Shown here piece by piece: positions 33,371 through 44,604 of a stretch of DNA of 64,000 bases. The stretch is from Ottelia alismoides (lineage: Eukaryota > Streptophyta > Magnoliopsida > Alismatales > Hydrocharitaceae). Location of the stretch: positions 1,364,001 through 1,428,000 of the forward strand of contig JAZKJV010002611.1 in assembly GCA_037367405.1 (NCBI GenBank). The letters run 5' to 3'. The position numbers and the translations under genes are program-made. Numbering within the stretch: the stretch's first letter is position 1; each line of letters opens with the position of its first letter. The notes under the pieces are model-generated. The model was not told the DNA's origin. It saw only the letters and a program-made list of their open reading frames with translations, and did no database searches.

Positions 33371-36300
33371 CTCTAATTGGCGCTTACTTTCATCGAGACT
33401 TTCAATGTCCAATTGTATTTCCTTCAACTGAAAAATACATGCAAATATGTCAAAACTTTTTGAAGAAATCAAAAGCTACTCACATTCTCTCTCTCTCTCG
33501 ATGTGTGTGTGTGTGGGGGGGGGGGGGGGGGTAAACACCTTCTCCCCCATATCATCTTTCTCGTTTTCAGTATTGGCTTTTCCTTCTTTGGGTTGACCAC
33601 CGTCATCTGAGAATTCAGGGCTTCTTGAATCATCACTTTCTCCTTCATGATGCTGCTTCCTAAGATGTCTTCTCTCACTAATACCAGAAAATTCTTTGAT
33701 CAAGGGATTTTGGATATTCAAATGGAAACAATATTTGATAAAGTTATATTAATAGCCAGGAACCTGGGATGACAGACATGTCAGTAAAAGAAAGCATCAA
33801 AAAGAAAAGGATAAACCAACAAGAAAAGCCAATAGTCATTTTTCAAAAAAAGTCTTGGTAAAATTTTATGTTAACACGGGAGAGAATTTTTCATAACAAA
33901 TTCTTAACAGTAGAATCTTGATTCTTATGTTCATTCAAAAATGAGATTTCATTAAAATCTTAACAGTAGAATCTTGATTCTTATGTTCATTCAAAAATGA
34001 GATTTGATTCAAATCTTGAAAACTAAGATGTTGACTGGACACAGGATCAGTGCCCTAGTGGAGGTTACAAATGTAAGGCGGGCTGAAATGCCACAACTAA
34101 GCAAAGAGATTCAAAGTAGGAAAGAAAAAAACCATAAATAGGGTAAAGACAAAACGAAACTGACAGTGACAACAGGGCCAAAATAATATAACAATCCAAC
34201 ATTCACCTAAAAGATGCATTTAGTTATTTTAAGGGAGAAAGAGAACCAACTTGATCTGATAAGATGATAAGCAGTAACCAAGGTTTGAAAGAACTAAAAA
34301 CGGAACGAGGCGGTTTCCTTGGAATCAAGGCGAGGCGTAGCCTTGAGACGGTCGAGGCGTAAGCCTCAGCTTACAAGGATAAATACCTATAAAAACTACA
34401 ATAAATATATACTGATGAAATTATATATATTCTGACTAACCTATGATATATATATATATATATCACGAGGAGTGGTCCTATGAGAGCAAAAAAATGTGAG
34501 AGCATGAGAGTATGCATTCTGGAACACATGATCCAACCAGGAGAGAGAAAACATAATCATGTGGTCCAGAATGCATGCTCTCATGCTCTCACAGGTTTTG
34601 GCTCTCATAGGATCACTCCTCTATATATCACAATAATAAATGATGAAATTATAAAGATAGGAACACCAAAAGAAAGATATACAAATGTATATTCCATCCA
34701 ATCAGAGAATGAATCTTTTGATATTCCCCAGAATTCTAACCATCTAATCCAAGTTGAAGAATCGTTTTATGCACCCCTCCTGTCATATCAAACCCCACAA
34801 GATGGGGGTCTCGCTGCCTGATCAGCGAGCCTACGGGGGTTTAGGGGGGAGCAGGTGCACCTACGAGGGTGCGAGGGCAGCGCCCCCGGCGAAATTTTTT
34901 ATAGAAGATTTTATTTCTATTATGATATATGGATCTGTTTGTATGGGAGTAGTACATAAACTCCCCTTGAATTCTATATTATTTGTCCTTCTCAGTATAT
35001 TACATAGCTCATCATGAGACAACTCCTTAAAAATAAGTTTACATGTAATGTTTTTTATGATATTTGCGAGTTTGTATGTTTAAGGGGTATAATTTAAGAG
35101 TTTTTGACATAATTGGACATTTTTCATGGTAAATATGAACATGAAAGCATTCGTATTTGTATATTTATATCTCAAACAACAAGTCCTTTATAAACATCTA
35201 AAATTGCTAATAGGACAAATGATTTACATAAAAAAATAATGCGAAAATAAAAACGCCTCGAGGACCGTCTCACGCCTTCGCCTCGGCCAACTGAGGCGGT
35301 CGCCTCTCAAAGACCTGCTTAGACGATCGTTCTGAGGCTATTCCAAGCTGCCTCGCCTCGAGACATATGCCTCATGTGCCTCGAGGCGTGTTTTTTCGAA
35401 CCATGGAAGTAACACAAAAAAATACGTCTAAAGTAGCCTTATGCTTTCTTGTTGGAAAGCGAAAAGATGATAAACACCGCGGCGTCTTTTCCATGCTATG
35501 TAAATTTACATCCTCCATCCAAACAAATTATTTATGTGATTAATAACAAAAATACACATCCCCCACCTTGCACATAAGTACATCAATCAACCAAAAGTCC
35601 AACAACAAATGTAATCAGTGTTGCAGAAGACGGTATTTGGTATTCAGTCGGAGGGGTCACTGAATAGAGAATAGTATTCGGGCGATTATTCGGAATTATT
35701 CGATTTTGTATTTTTTAATAATAAAAATCTCGACTCTAAGGAGGGACAGAAGGATATATTCAAGTTGGCCAAAGCAAGAGAAAGAAAAACCAAAGACCTT
35801 TCTCAAGTGAGATGCATTAAGGACGAGGAAGGTCATGTGCTTGTTACTCATAAGAATATAAAGAGTAGATGGGAGCAGTACTTCCATAAACTTTTCATTG
35901 GGGAAGGAAATAGAGATATCACTTTGGGTGATCTAGCTTATAGTGAAAGTTACTTGAATCGTGCATGCTATAGACGGATACAAAGAAAGGAAGTAGAGGA
36001 GGTTTTGAAGGTTATGAGACCCGAAAAAGGTGTAGGACCGAATGATATCCATGTAGAAGTATGGAGAGTTTTAGGTGAGTGTGGTTTGACTTGGCTTACG
36101 AATCTATTCAATGTTATTTGGCGAAGCAAAAAAATGCCTGAAGATTGGAGGAGGAGTATCGTGGTGCCTCTCTATAAGAATAAAGGAGACATTCAAAATT
36201 GTTCAAATTACAGAGGTATCAAGCTGATGGGTCACACTATGAAAATTTGGGAACGTGTGATCGAAAGAAGGTTGAAGCAAATTTCCAATGTAAAAGAAAA

Positions 36301-39300
36301 CCAATTCAGATTCATGCCAGGTCGCTCAACGACTGAAGTCATCCAATTGCTGAGGAGAACAATGGAGATTTATAGAGCTAAAAGGAAGAACCTCTACATG
36401 ATCTTTATTGATTTGGAGAAGGCCTATGATTCTGCCCCACGAGAGATATTGTGGAGAGTTTTGGAGAAGAGACAAATACCTGTCCTATACATTAATCTCA
36501 TAAAGGACATGTATGATAGGGCTTTATCTTGTATAAGAACCCCGTCTGGGAAGACTGGATATTTTGACATCAACATTAGTTTACATCAAGGTTCTGCTTT
36601 GAGTCCTTTTCTTTTTATTTTGATTATGGACGAGTTGACCAGTCACATTCAAGATGAGTTACCTTGGTGTATGTTAACTGCTGATGATATTGTGTTAATT
36701 GACGAGACTAGAGATGGAGTAAATGAGAAGCTTGAGGTCTGGAGACATGAGTTAGAGACTAAAGGATTTCGTATAAGTAGGGCTAAGACTGAATATATGG
36801 AGTGCACATTTGATGGAAGCAATGGTGAAGGAATTGAGGTGAAGATTGGTGACGATAACATTTAGAAGAGAGATTCCTTTAGATATCTGGGATCTATTCT
36901 GCAACATGATGGAGATATTGATGGAGATATTACTAATAGAATAAATGCAGGCTGGCTAAAGTGGAGAGGAGCCTCTGTTGTTCTCCGTGATAAGAAAAGT
37001 TCTTTAAAGATTAGAGGAAAGTTTTACAAAGCAGCCGTAAGACCTGCTATGCTTTATGGATCTGAATGTTGGCCTGTGAACTATAGACATGTGCAGAGAA
37101 TGAATGTAGCAGAAATGAAAATGCTAAGGTGGATGTGTGGACACACACGTAAAGATCGGATTCGGAATGATGCAATCAGAAAGAAAGTTGGTGTAGCTCC
37201 GATCGAGGATAAGATGCGAGAAAACCGTTTAAGATGGTTTGGACATTTGCAAAGAAGATCAGCTGATGCACCAGTTAGGAGATGCGAGTGTTGGGATGTT
37301 GAGCCGGCTAAGAGAGGGCGAAGACGACCCAAGAAGTGTTGGAAAGAGACCATACGAAGGGATCTTAGTTTTGTGGATATAAGCCCGAGATTGGCCCAAG
37401 ATAGATCTGAATGGAGGCGAAGAATCCATGTAGCCGATCCTACTTAATTGTGGGAAAAGGCTTTGTTGTTGTTGTATTTTTAATATAAAAAATATTTATA
37501 ATACATATATTCTTATATTTTTATACATATATGGTCATTAGTTAACACAAATCCAAGATAAAAGTACCAATCAGTATAATAGATATATAGAATATGACAT
37601 TTGTTGCGATACCGTGGTAAAATGTAACCCACAAAAATTGAAAATTAAAAATAAAAAAATAAAGAAATAAAAATATCAAAAGTCAAACTCCATTCGGCCT
37701 AATAGTCAGGCCAGTCGACCGAATAATCGGGCGACTATTCGATCAGGCCGACTATTGACCGACTAGAGGTCTATTCAGTCGAGGACCCCCCCCGCACCGC
37801 ATAGTCGGACCGACTATTCGGGATAGTCGGCCGACTATTGCAACACTGCATGTAATACAATGAAACCCACAAAATACGGAACTACACGATCTTATCATAC
37901 AAAAACACAAGTAACGAGTAACTTGAATGGTACGGTGATCAATGCCGACGACCCAAAAGACCAAGGTTTTACCATCTTGTCGTTAATTATCACATATTGT
38001 TGTTTACGCCTTTCTGGGTTTATAGTATACACCCTTACCCTTTCTGACAAAAAAAAAACATAGGAGTTTTAACCTTAAAGTGATTATTCCCAACCCCCCC
38101 AACCACCAAATCAATCCTTATTAGCCAATCCTTGGTGCTCCATTCCAAAGTTCTCTGTCTCGTCGGGCAAAGATTCAGCAACATTACATTAACTAAAATA
38201 GAAATTTCTCTTTATAAATGTAAGGATGGATGAACCCTTCAACACCACTCCCCCAAAATCCCCCCACCACCACCATCAATAGAAAACTCCATTGATGGAT
38301 GAATGATAGGCACCTAGTTCCTCACATCACATGTCATATCTCCCATAATCCATTGTACCCATAATATCACAAAGGCAAACAGTTTCATGCCAATCTCTTC
38401 ATATTAGAGTTCATCATAAGTCAAACTATTCATTAAGCATCCAGCACAATTAACTACCTCAATGAACGGCAAACATGAATATATCAAAATGAACTCTAAT
38501 CTGATATTCACTTTTTAAGGTTAACAAATTAACAACAATTCCATCCTTTAATATAAATCCCCATCCATGGTCAGCAAAATTTTCATTGTGCAATCTGCAA
38601 TCGAAATGTGATTATGGGGCACGGATACAGGGAGTTGGCGAGTTCTACCTACATTGTCAAAGAGTAAAGCTTTTGCCTATCGTTAAGACTTCGAGAGAGA
38701 AGGGTAGATGAGGGTGCGGGAAAAAGGGAGAGCTCTTTGTTCAAGGTTCTCCTAGAGCTGGATCCTCCAGAACCACAGGAATCAAATCCTTAGAATGGGA
38801 TTCCAACTCAGTACTTTTTTTCTATTTTGAGAAGAGTTGCTCTTTGAAGAGCACAGTACAATGAAGGTTGTAAGATGTGTTGGGGGGATGGGCAGGGAGG
38901 ACGGATGTTAATGGTTCGTGACCGCTTATCTCCATCTCCAGCCCACGAACTTAGCCGATATTGACTATGATAGCGTCCAATTTCTCCGATTCCACAGTTC
39001 GATCTATAATTTCTCGTTCATGGATGTTGATAAGATCCTTCCATATATGTACATTTCTACTTAGAACCTCATTAAAAATGGAAGTGTGTGGATTGAATCG
39101 AATAAATATGATATTTTACCCATACTCATTTTCTATTTTCGTTGTGGTTCGTTATAGTGGGAACGATACAAATAATTTATGCAGCTTCAATTTCTTTCAT
39201 TAAACGTAACTTAAGAATTGTCTCTCACACAGATGAGGAGCCCCAACACTGATTAGGTAATTTCATCTAGCTGAGGAGCCCCAACACTGATTAGGTAATT

Positions 39301-40380
39301 TCATCTACCTTGCCAAAAACATCAACATAAACTTCTAAAAGGTCGACTGGCTCTTGGATATCCGTGAAATGACAGCTGCAAAACCTTCTTTGAATCAATA
39401 TCAAACACCTTTCAGCAAGAAATTTGAGGGAACATTAACCATCATCTTCATTTCTTACAACTTTGTGGAATAAAAAAGAGAAACCTACATAAATCAGATT
39501 GCCCAAACATGTTACTTATGCTTTTAGCAACTTCACAGCAGCTCTTCTTCTTCTTAAAAAAATAAAAAGGGCCGAAAATCGTAGATAAGAGTTTTTTAAG
39601 GAAACCGTAGGTGGGTAGTTCACCCAAAAGCTCCATTATTTATTCAAATACTAATATTTATAAATTCTTCATCCGAGAGATTTCACGGTAGCCCATGCCT
39701 TGAGATATCCCTGCTCAAGTGGAGATATTCTATGCATGGACCTACAACAGGCTTCCAGATTTTTCATGGTAACAGCTACCAAATGATGTCATTTCCTCCC
39801 TTGAAGAGTGGCCCAATAACCTATTGGCATTCATCTCCAACAGGAACCCAACTGACCCATAAATGGAATAAACGTCAATGAAATAAGGGAAAAGAATCAA
39901 TGCAGAGTTCAGTAGCCACCCAAAACTTTCATTAATGGAAACTGAGAAGGTGTGAACAAGTTGGGAACACAAGAAACATATTTAGCTGAATAAGGGATTC
40001 ACAGAGATGAAAGAAACAGTAAAAACTAGCTTCACTGCAGTGGAAACAAATATTTTCCCATGTATAATCAATAAAAATGAAAAATATCATAGTTATGAGA
40101 AACTCGGGTCAAGTTACCTCCGTCTGATCGGGGATCTGGAAGGACTATATCCTGCAGAAAGTGACTATTTAACGTCAAAACAGCTAAAGTTGTTATGCCT
40201 ATGATACAAAATCCAATTTGCTAAATGATCCTATCCGCATACCCCTCTCTCGAGGAGGCTGTTTCTGGCCATAAACTGCAGGACGACCCCTAGCATCTCT
40301 CCCAGGGGAATACCTCCTGTAAGGAGAATGTCTCCTTTCTAGCCTATCCCTCAAGTCACCTCCACGGTACTCACGTCTTC
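33371..40380 (-). CDS. host gene, plant CCCH zinc-finger-type protein (partial, four exons)
   Basis: Minus-strand exons: 40243-40380, 40118-40151, 33539-33677 and 33371-33427. Each is bounded by AG acceptor and GT donor, and the phases match: 2+135+1, 2+30+2, 1+138, then 57 nt. The joined reading gives [40 protein letters not shown], then [15 protein letters not shown], an acidic stretch ([14 protein letters not shown]) and [19 protein letters not shown], a likely coiled coil. This order (arginine-rich RDxRGR block, KRxH block, acidic linker, coiled coil) fits, from memory, a conserved plant family of CCCH zinc-finger proteins with a short N-terminal finger, thought to be nuclear RNA-related. 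The finger exon (TKLC...CSFAHG-like) was not found upstream, nor was the full C-terminal coiled coil, so the gene is partial or its other exons escaped me. The intron between exons two and three is 6.4 kb and full of transposons. A pseudogene is possible, but the matched phases argue for a real gene. Confidence 0.65.
33485..33531. repeat. (CT)n-(GT)n-G17 compound microsatellite at a splice donor
   Basis: CT repeats at 33485-33499, GT repeats to 33515, then 17 G at 33515-33531. On the minus strand this is a C-run and (CA)n beginning a few bases inside the intron after the exon ending at 33539. Confidence 0.85.
33903..34014. repeat. 56-bp tandem duplication
   Basis: CTTAACAGTAGAATCTTGAT and the following bases start at 33903 and again at 33959. 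The two units are nearly identical. Intronic. Confidence 0.9.
34279..35405. mobile_element. hAT-like element, GAGGCG family, in host-gene intron
   Basis: 1127 bp. Left end CAAGGTTTGAAAGAAC; right end, read inward, CATGGTTCGAAAAAAC. The duplication is GCAGTAAC (34271-34278) versus GAAGTAAC (35406-35413), 7 of 8. GAGGCG/CGCCTCG arrays occur at both ends. A Mutator-like MITE is inserted at 34467-34621. It has no coding capacity. Confidence 0.9.
34467..34621. mobile_element. Mutator-like foldback MITE
   Basis: 155 bp with terminal inverted repeats of more than 50 bp (outer bases GAGGAGTGGTCCTATGAGAG and, from the other end, GAGGAGTGATCCTATGAGAG). Flanks are TATATATCAC on both sides (34457-34466 and 34622-34631). 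A 9-10 bp duplication with long inverted repeats fits a Mutator-like origin. The left flank lies in a (TA)n tract, so one base of the duplication is uncertain. Confidence 0.85.
35721..37472 (+). mobile_element. RTE-C, 5'-truncated RTE LINE
   Basis: Starts at ATAAAAATCTCGACTC, inside the region just before the RT, and ends AAAAGGCTTTGTTGTTGT. The target duplication is TGTATTTTTTAATA (35707-35720) versus TGTATTTTTAATA (37473-37485). It is inserted in the TAGTCGG hAT-like element within the host-gene intron, antisense to the gene. Confidence 0.85.
35765..37447 (+). pseudogene. RTE-C reverse transcriptase and C-terminal domain
   Basis: The RT frame runs 35765-36865 ([62 protein letters not shown]). 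The catalytic box reads LTADD, keeping both Asp. It ends at TAG (36863-36865), where RTE-D has CAG. The same frame then runs on to 37447 through [28 protein letters not shown] and [20 protein letters not shown], the C-terminal region typical of plant RTE. The endonuclease is missing because of the truncation. Apart from that one nonsense codon the rest is open, so this copy is young. Confidence 0.85.
37857..40117. other. intronic sequence of the host gene
   Basis: Remainder of the large intron. There is no coding or TE signature apart from a 38-bp tandem duplication at 39234-39308 and a few C-runs. Confidence 0.5.
39234..39308. repeat. 38-bp tandem duplication
   Basis: TGAGGAGCCCCAACACTGAT plus the following bases occur at 39234 and 39272 without visible mismatch. 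Confidence 0.9.
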
Positions 40381-42600
40381 CTGTGTATATAGCACATCTC
40401 AAGAAGAAGGCAAGAAATGCATTTTTTGTTAATAGAAGAAACCGATGTTAGTGGTCCATAGATAAAATTAACCTTACCCGTGGTCTGAGTAGAATGAGAA
40501 ATCTAATAATAAATATAATATTGCAATATCGCCTCCACATTTTGAATAGAACATGGAATTCCAGGCCAGATAAGAATAAATATTAAAGTACCATGGTTTG
40601 AGACTAATCCTTTTTCCCCTTTGGATCGCAAAGGCCCAAGAATAAAAGCACAATTGGCAAGATTGCTTTCTCAATGGACGTTGCAAAAATCCAAAGCATA
40701 GAGAATTGCCCTTAATAGCATACTATATGCACAAGAAATTGATCTCTTCTTTGTGCTAACTCAACAAATAATGTCTTCCAATAATTGGCCAAATACTTCA
40801 TATCCATATGTTATATCAGTCATATTGATCAATAAATAAAGAGGACATCGACGATTCATGATGGCTGCTGACAACTTTAGAATATGAATATGCTGCTCGA
40901 AGTTTGAAGAACTGAGAGAAAGACTAAATCCTAGTATGAATACTGCCTGCAGAAGAACCACCGCCATACAAAAGCAGAACAATTGCCAGGTGCAAGCAGA
41001 CTCATGATATAGCACCACCAAAATCAGCTTCAAGAATAGAAAGAGGAATACCATCCACAAAAATATAAAGATAAACACCATAATTTCACCAAGACTAAGT
41101 TAATGCTGTAAGAAACAGATCATCCTGACGATATTGAGAACATAGTTAAGGACCAGGGTTTTCATCACATTTCTGCAATCTACTCCAACTCTGCAGAAAC
41201 AACCTGCCGCATGCTAATGGAAGTACAAAAGATAATTTAGTTGACCTTGTTACGGCCGCATGGGCGCATATATTTTGAATTGCTTCTACTACACAAAAAA
41301 GAGCATCTATTTCCAAAAAAAGTGAAAATCAATCCAGCAAGTAAAGAGGTGCTAACCTAATAATTATTCCAACTTTTTCAAAAGCCATGGCTTTTAGTAT
41401 TTTCAGACAGTAAATGCAACATCAATAAAAAAACAAATAGACTTACCTTTATTATCCCGAGGAAAAGGGAAAACAAGGACATGAGCATTCGACATTAACA
41501 AAATTGGGTAATATGGGCACCTAATCAATTGAATTAAGAAGATTGATGATGACTTACAATGATAATAACAAGTAATCCAAGAGATCAAATGGGTTCGTGT
41601 CAACAACGGAGCCCAATCATATATGCACAACCCCATATTTTATGTCAAAAAAAAAAAGAAGAAACAATGGTCGCATGTCGTGTTTCTAAAAATAAGGTCA
41701 CACAGTTTTTAGAACATGTTAGATTTTATTTTATTTATTTTGAAAGCACAAGGTTGATGGCTAGAGGTTGGTAGTCATCCAAAACACTATTAAAAATAAA
41801 CAATTCATACATAAATGGTAATATATCAGACCCACTCGCTCGTAGGGAAACGTCCCAAAAGCAAGTAATAACAACAAAGCATTCTCCACGTAAGGACACA
41901 TGGCAACGAAGATAATAAATTTCACTGGTTCCAGAAATGCATGTGCCCACAAATGGGCCGAAATCCCTCAGAAGTCACACCAGTAAGAGACATGCTCCCA
42001 TTCCTCCACCTCCTCCCCAAAAAATCCAGAAGAAATCCCACAACACATATCCTACACCTATTGAGAAAATGATAATGCTTCCATGTACTTTACCGACCAG
42101 CATTTTTTTCCTTTTTTTATGAAAAGCCAAAGGATGACAATTAGGAGTTGATGCCAATCCACATCCACGATTCATTAATAAAAGATAAAAGAGTATATTT
42201 ATGACAGCTTTCAGAGCAATCAACCCTCCCAATATCCCCAGGAACAAGAAAACTGAAGGTACTGTCCTCAGGCAAGGGGTGTCTTCCTGCAAACAACCCA
42301 ACATCATCATCTCTTATAGAGGTGTAGTATACCTGCAAAGTCTTTCTTCCTCCAATGTTTCTTGCGCCCAAAAAGGAAAAGGCAAAAGGAACTAACCATG
42401 AATGTGACGAGTCTTCCAGTACACTCCTCAAATGATCCCTAACAAGTATCCCTAACCCCAAACTCATGTAGCTAAGATTGATCAAGCTTGAAACATGCTC
42501 CAAAATACCCTTCATCATTCGAAGACCAAAACAAAGAACTTGGATCAGACAAAAGCCTCGATATGGATTTGACCATAGAGATCATGAAGTTCACAACATA
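40381..42600. other. intron-like sequence 5' of the supported exons
   Basis: I searched the minus strand for the zinc-finger exon expected upstream (K-L-C-V-L-Y...C-S-F-A-H-G) and found no candidate. The frames seen (for example 41975-42310 and 42141-42518 minus) match nothing I know. Confidence 0.45.
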
Positions 42601-42622
42601 GCCCAACCTACAAAATAAGTGA

Positions 42623-42835
42623 TGCAGGCATGATGGTGTTTCTATCGTCACGTGCTACAAGTCTGGGCAGCCCTCTGATCGAAACAATAAAGTAGATCAA
42701 GAGTCGCAAAAAATCATCCCTAAAGATGATGAGAGAGCCATCCCCAACAAGTCCGCACCTCCCAAGGTCACTCTAAATCCCCAACAAGTGGCTGCATTCG
42801 CTAAATTACAAATTGATGAACATGTGAACACTTAG
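42623..42835 (+). other. open frame of 70 codons without ATG, unknown
   Basis: Open between TGA (42620-42622) and TAG (42833-42835). It contains YKSGQPSDRNNKVDQES, IIPKDDERAIPNKSAPPK and LNPQQVAAFAKLQIDEH. The hydrophilic, Lys/Asp/Gln-rich composition looks protein-like rather than random. It could be an exon or a gag fragment. No function can be assigned. Confidence 0.25.
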
Positions 42836-43041
42836 TCAAGGCTTTGATGCACACATGAACACGTATTCATTTGTTGCTTAAGGGAGAAGGCATTTACCAT
42901 GCACCCTCTCCAGGTTCCATTTAGGTTGTCCTTATGGGCAACCACTTGTCACTCGGACCTGCCAATCACCTCCGATAAACAAATATTCCACCTTGCTTCA
43001 TAATCATATCCCCCCATGGAATGACCCCCCCACTTCATCTT

Positions 43042-43958
43042 CTGTCTAACATGCCTTCCCAGTATAGTTCTCTTCCCAGCCTGCCCCAAACCCTGTCATT
43101 CCAAATTAAGATTTTCATTTGGCAGACTCTGCAGTACCATCATCACCAGACAAATGATCATTGCCAGAAAGTCCGAACACAACCTCCCTCTCGATTATTG
43201 TCTGCCTTCAACCAGAATGCCCTCCTGCAGCAACCTTTCCAAGTAAAAGAACACCTGGCACCGCAAGACTACCATATGCAACCCCCCTCAGTGTAGCCCT
43301 ACTGGAGTGGCTTTGAGAAATCCTCCTCCTCCCCACAACCAAACCATCTCCATTTACATCCACGAGAAAAAACTCTCCACTTGCTCCTGTCTAACATGCC
43401 TTCTCAGTATAGTTCTCTTCCCAGCCTGCCCCAAACCCTGTCATTCCAAATTAAGATTTTCATTTGGCAGCCTCTGCAGCAGTGTTTCAAATTTCCCGAA
43501 ATTTCGACGAAATTTCGGCGAAATTTCGGTTTCGAGACCCTACCAAAATCGAAATGTCGATATATGCCCTTCCTTCACATATCTAAACCGATTTTGGCCG
43601 AAATTGTCGAAATTTCATCGAAATTTCGACGAAATTTCGAAATTGTCTCGTTTTTTCAGCATCTCGAAACGAAATCGAAATCGAGATTTAAAACCTTGCT
43701 CTGCAGTACCATCATCACCAGACAAATGATCATTGCCAGAAAGTCCGAACACAACCTCCCTCTTGATTATTGTCCGCCTTCAACCAGAATGCCCTCCTGC
43801 AGCAACCTTTCCAAGTAAAAGAACACCTGGCACCGCAAGACTACCATATGCAACCCCCGTCAGTGTAGCCCTACTGGAGAAGGGGTGGCTTTGAGAAATC
43901 CTCCTCCCCACAACCAAACCATCTCCATTTACATCCACGAGAAAAACTCTCCACTTGC
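43042..43958. repeat. 345-bp tandem duplication, one copy with a MITE
   Basis: Unit 1 is 43042-43386 and unit 2 is 43387-43958. Unit 2 carries the MITE at 43480-43698 plus one extra 8-bp CTCTGCAG. Outside the insertion the units are nearly identical, both beginning CTGTCTAACATGCC. Confidence 0.9.
43480..43698. mobile_element. hAT-like MITE, GAAATTTCG family, with empty site in the window
   Basis: 219 bp. The perfect duplication CTCTGCAG lies at 43472-43479 and 43699-43706. The sister unit (43042-43386) carries the same site once, without the element. Left end CAGTGTTTCAAATTTC; right end, read inward, CAAGGTTTTAAATCTCG. The interior is (C)GAAATTTCGACGAAATTTCG-type repeats. Confidence 0.95.
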
Positions 43959-44038
43959 AGGTGAACCACGGTGGTGGATGTCTTCTAGCACGTCACACCC
44001 CCTAGACCACCTCATAATTCTCGCCGGTGAGAAAGTGT

Positions 44039-44440
44039 AGGAGCAGTTACAAAATTAAGTCTCCATAAGGATTTTTTTCTTTGGCGGTCAAGGAAAGGAA
44101 GACTTTTAACAGAGTTGTACAGGACAAAGCTAGTTAGTGAGGCAGATACAATTCGTCCCTGCTGCTCGGCAGATAGGGATGATGTGGATCATATGCTTTG
44201 GGGATGCTGAAATTTGCCAGGCTGCAGACTTCCCTTGGCTGAATACCTCCTCCGCTGATACCTTTTGGAGTTCCGTATTTCAGGCTATTACTAATTCAGA
44301 GGAAGGGTGCCTTCGGCCTTTAGGTGTTTTATGGGCTATCCGGATTTCGAGAGATGGACCAGTATTCTGTCAAGAGCATGTATATTTGGAAATTGTGGTC
44401 GCTCATATTAGTTTCCTGGATGACTTGACTTGTTATTGAC
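44039..44440 (+). pseudogene. LINE zf-RVT remnant, plus strand
   Basis: The plus-strand frame reads FFLWRSRKGRLLTELYRTK, then CCSADRDDVDHMLWGC, the Cys/His pattern of the zf-RVT domain at the C-terminus of plant LINE RTs. The reading is then shifted. The 100-codon frame at 44137-44439 is the neighbouring frame and not the native one. It is opposite in strand to LINE-D. Confidence 0.6.
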
Positions 44441-44604
44441 GTGGATTAGCTGCTGGGCTGACCGGAGTCTAGTCTTTTCCTGTTGTGCACACATCATTCC
44501 CTCGTGTTAGTTTCCTGGATGACGTGACTTGTTATGGACGTGGACTAAGCTGGTAGACTGACCGGAGTCTAATCTTTTCCTGTTGTTGTGCACACATCAT
44601 TCCC
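44401..44604. repeat. about 100-bp tandem duplication
   Basis: 44401-44500 and 44501-44604 share TTAGTTTCCTGGATGAC, GACCGGAGTCTA and TGTGCACACATCATTCCC with a few substitutions. Confidence 0.9.

Larger units (their letters stand above)
35616..37848. mobile_element. hAT-like element, TAGTCGG family, carrying an RTE copy
   Basis: The ends CAGTGTTGCA are perfect inverted repeats over 10 bp. The duplication is AATGTAAT (35608-35615) versus CATGTAAT (37849-37856), 7 of 8. Subterminal arrays: ATTCGG(A/T)ATT types on the left, TAGTCGG/CCGACTATT on the right. The middle is mostly RTE-C, so the original element was short (about 470 bp). Confidence 0.85.
42600..43958 (-). pseudogene. LINE-D remnant: ORF1 end and ORF2 start, minus strand
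   Basis: On the minus strand the sequence reads FLVDVNGDGLVV, LRGVAYGSLAVPG and SGNDHLSGDDGTAESAK, followed after about ten bases by MKILIWNDRVWGRLGRE (ATG at about 43118). The latter resembles the start of plant LINE endonucleases, M-K-I-x-W-N-x-R-G-L-G. This is therefore the junction of LINE ORF1 and ORF2. A 345-bp segment is tandemly duplicated here. The endonuclease body below 43040 is not recognisable, so the fragment probably ends there or is rearranged. Confidence 0.55.

Noticed and set aside
33476..33721. 81-codon minus frame with a poly-Pro, Thr/His and Glu/Arg tail
   Set aside because: The tail is translation of the C17-(CA)n-(GA)n microsatellite in the intron. Only the part within 33539-33677 is treated as exon.
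43021..43818. Plus-strand frames of 91-145 codons
   Set aside because: They are the complement of a minus-strand LINE junction and of a MITE; the duplicated unit simply repeats the frame.
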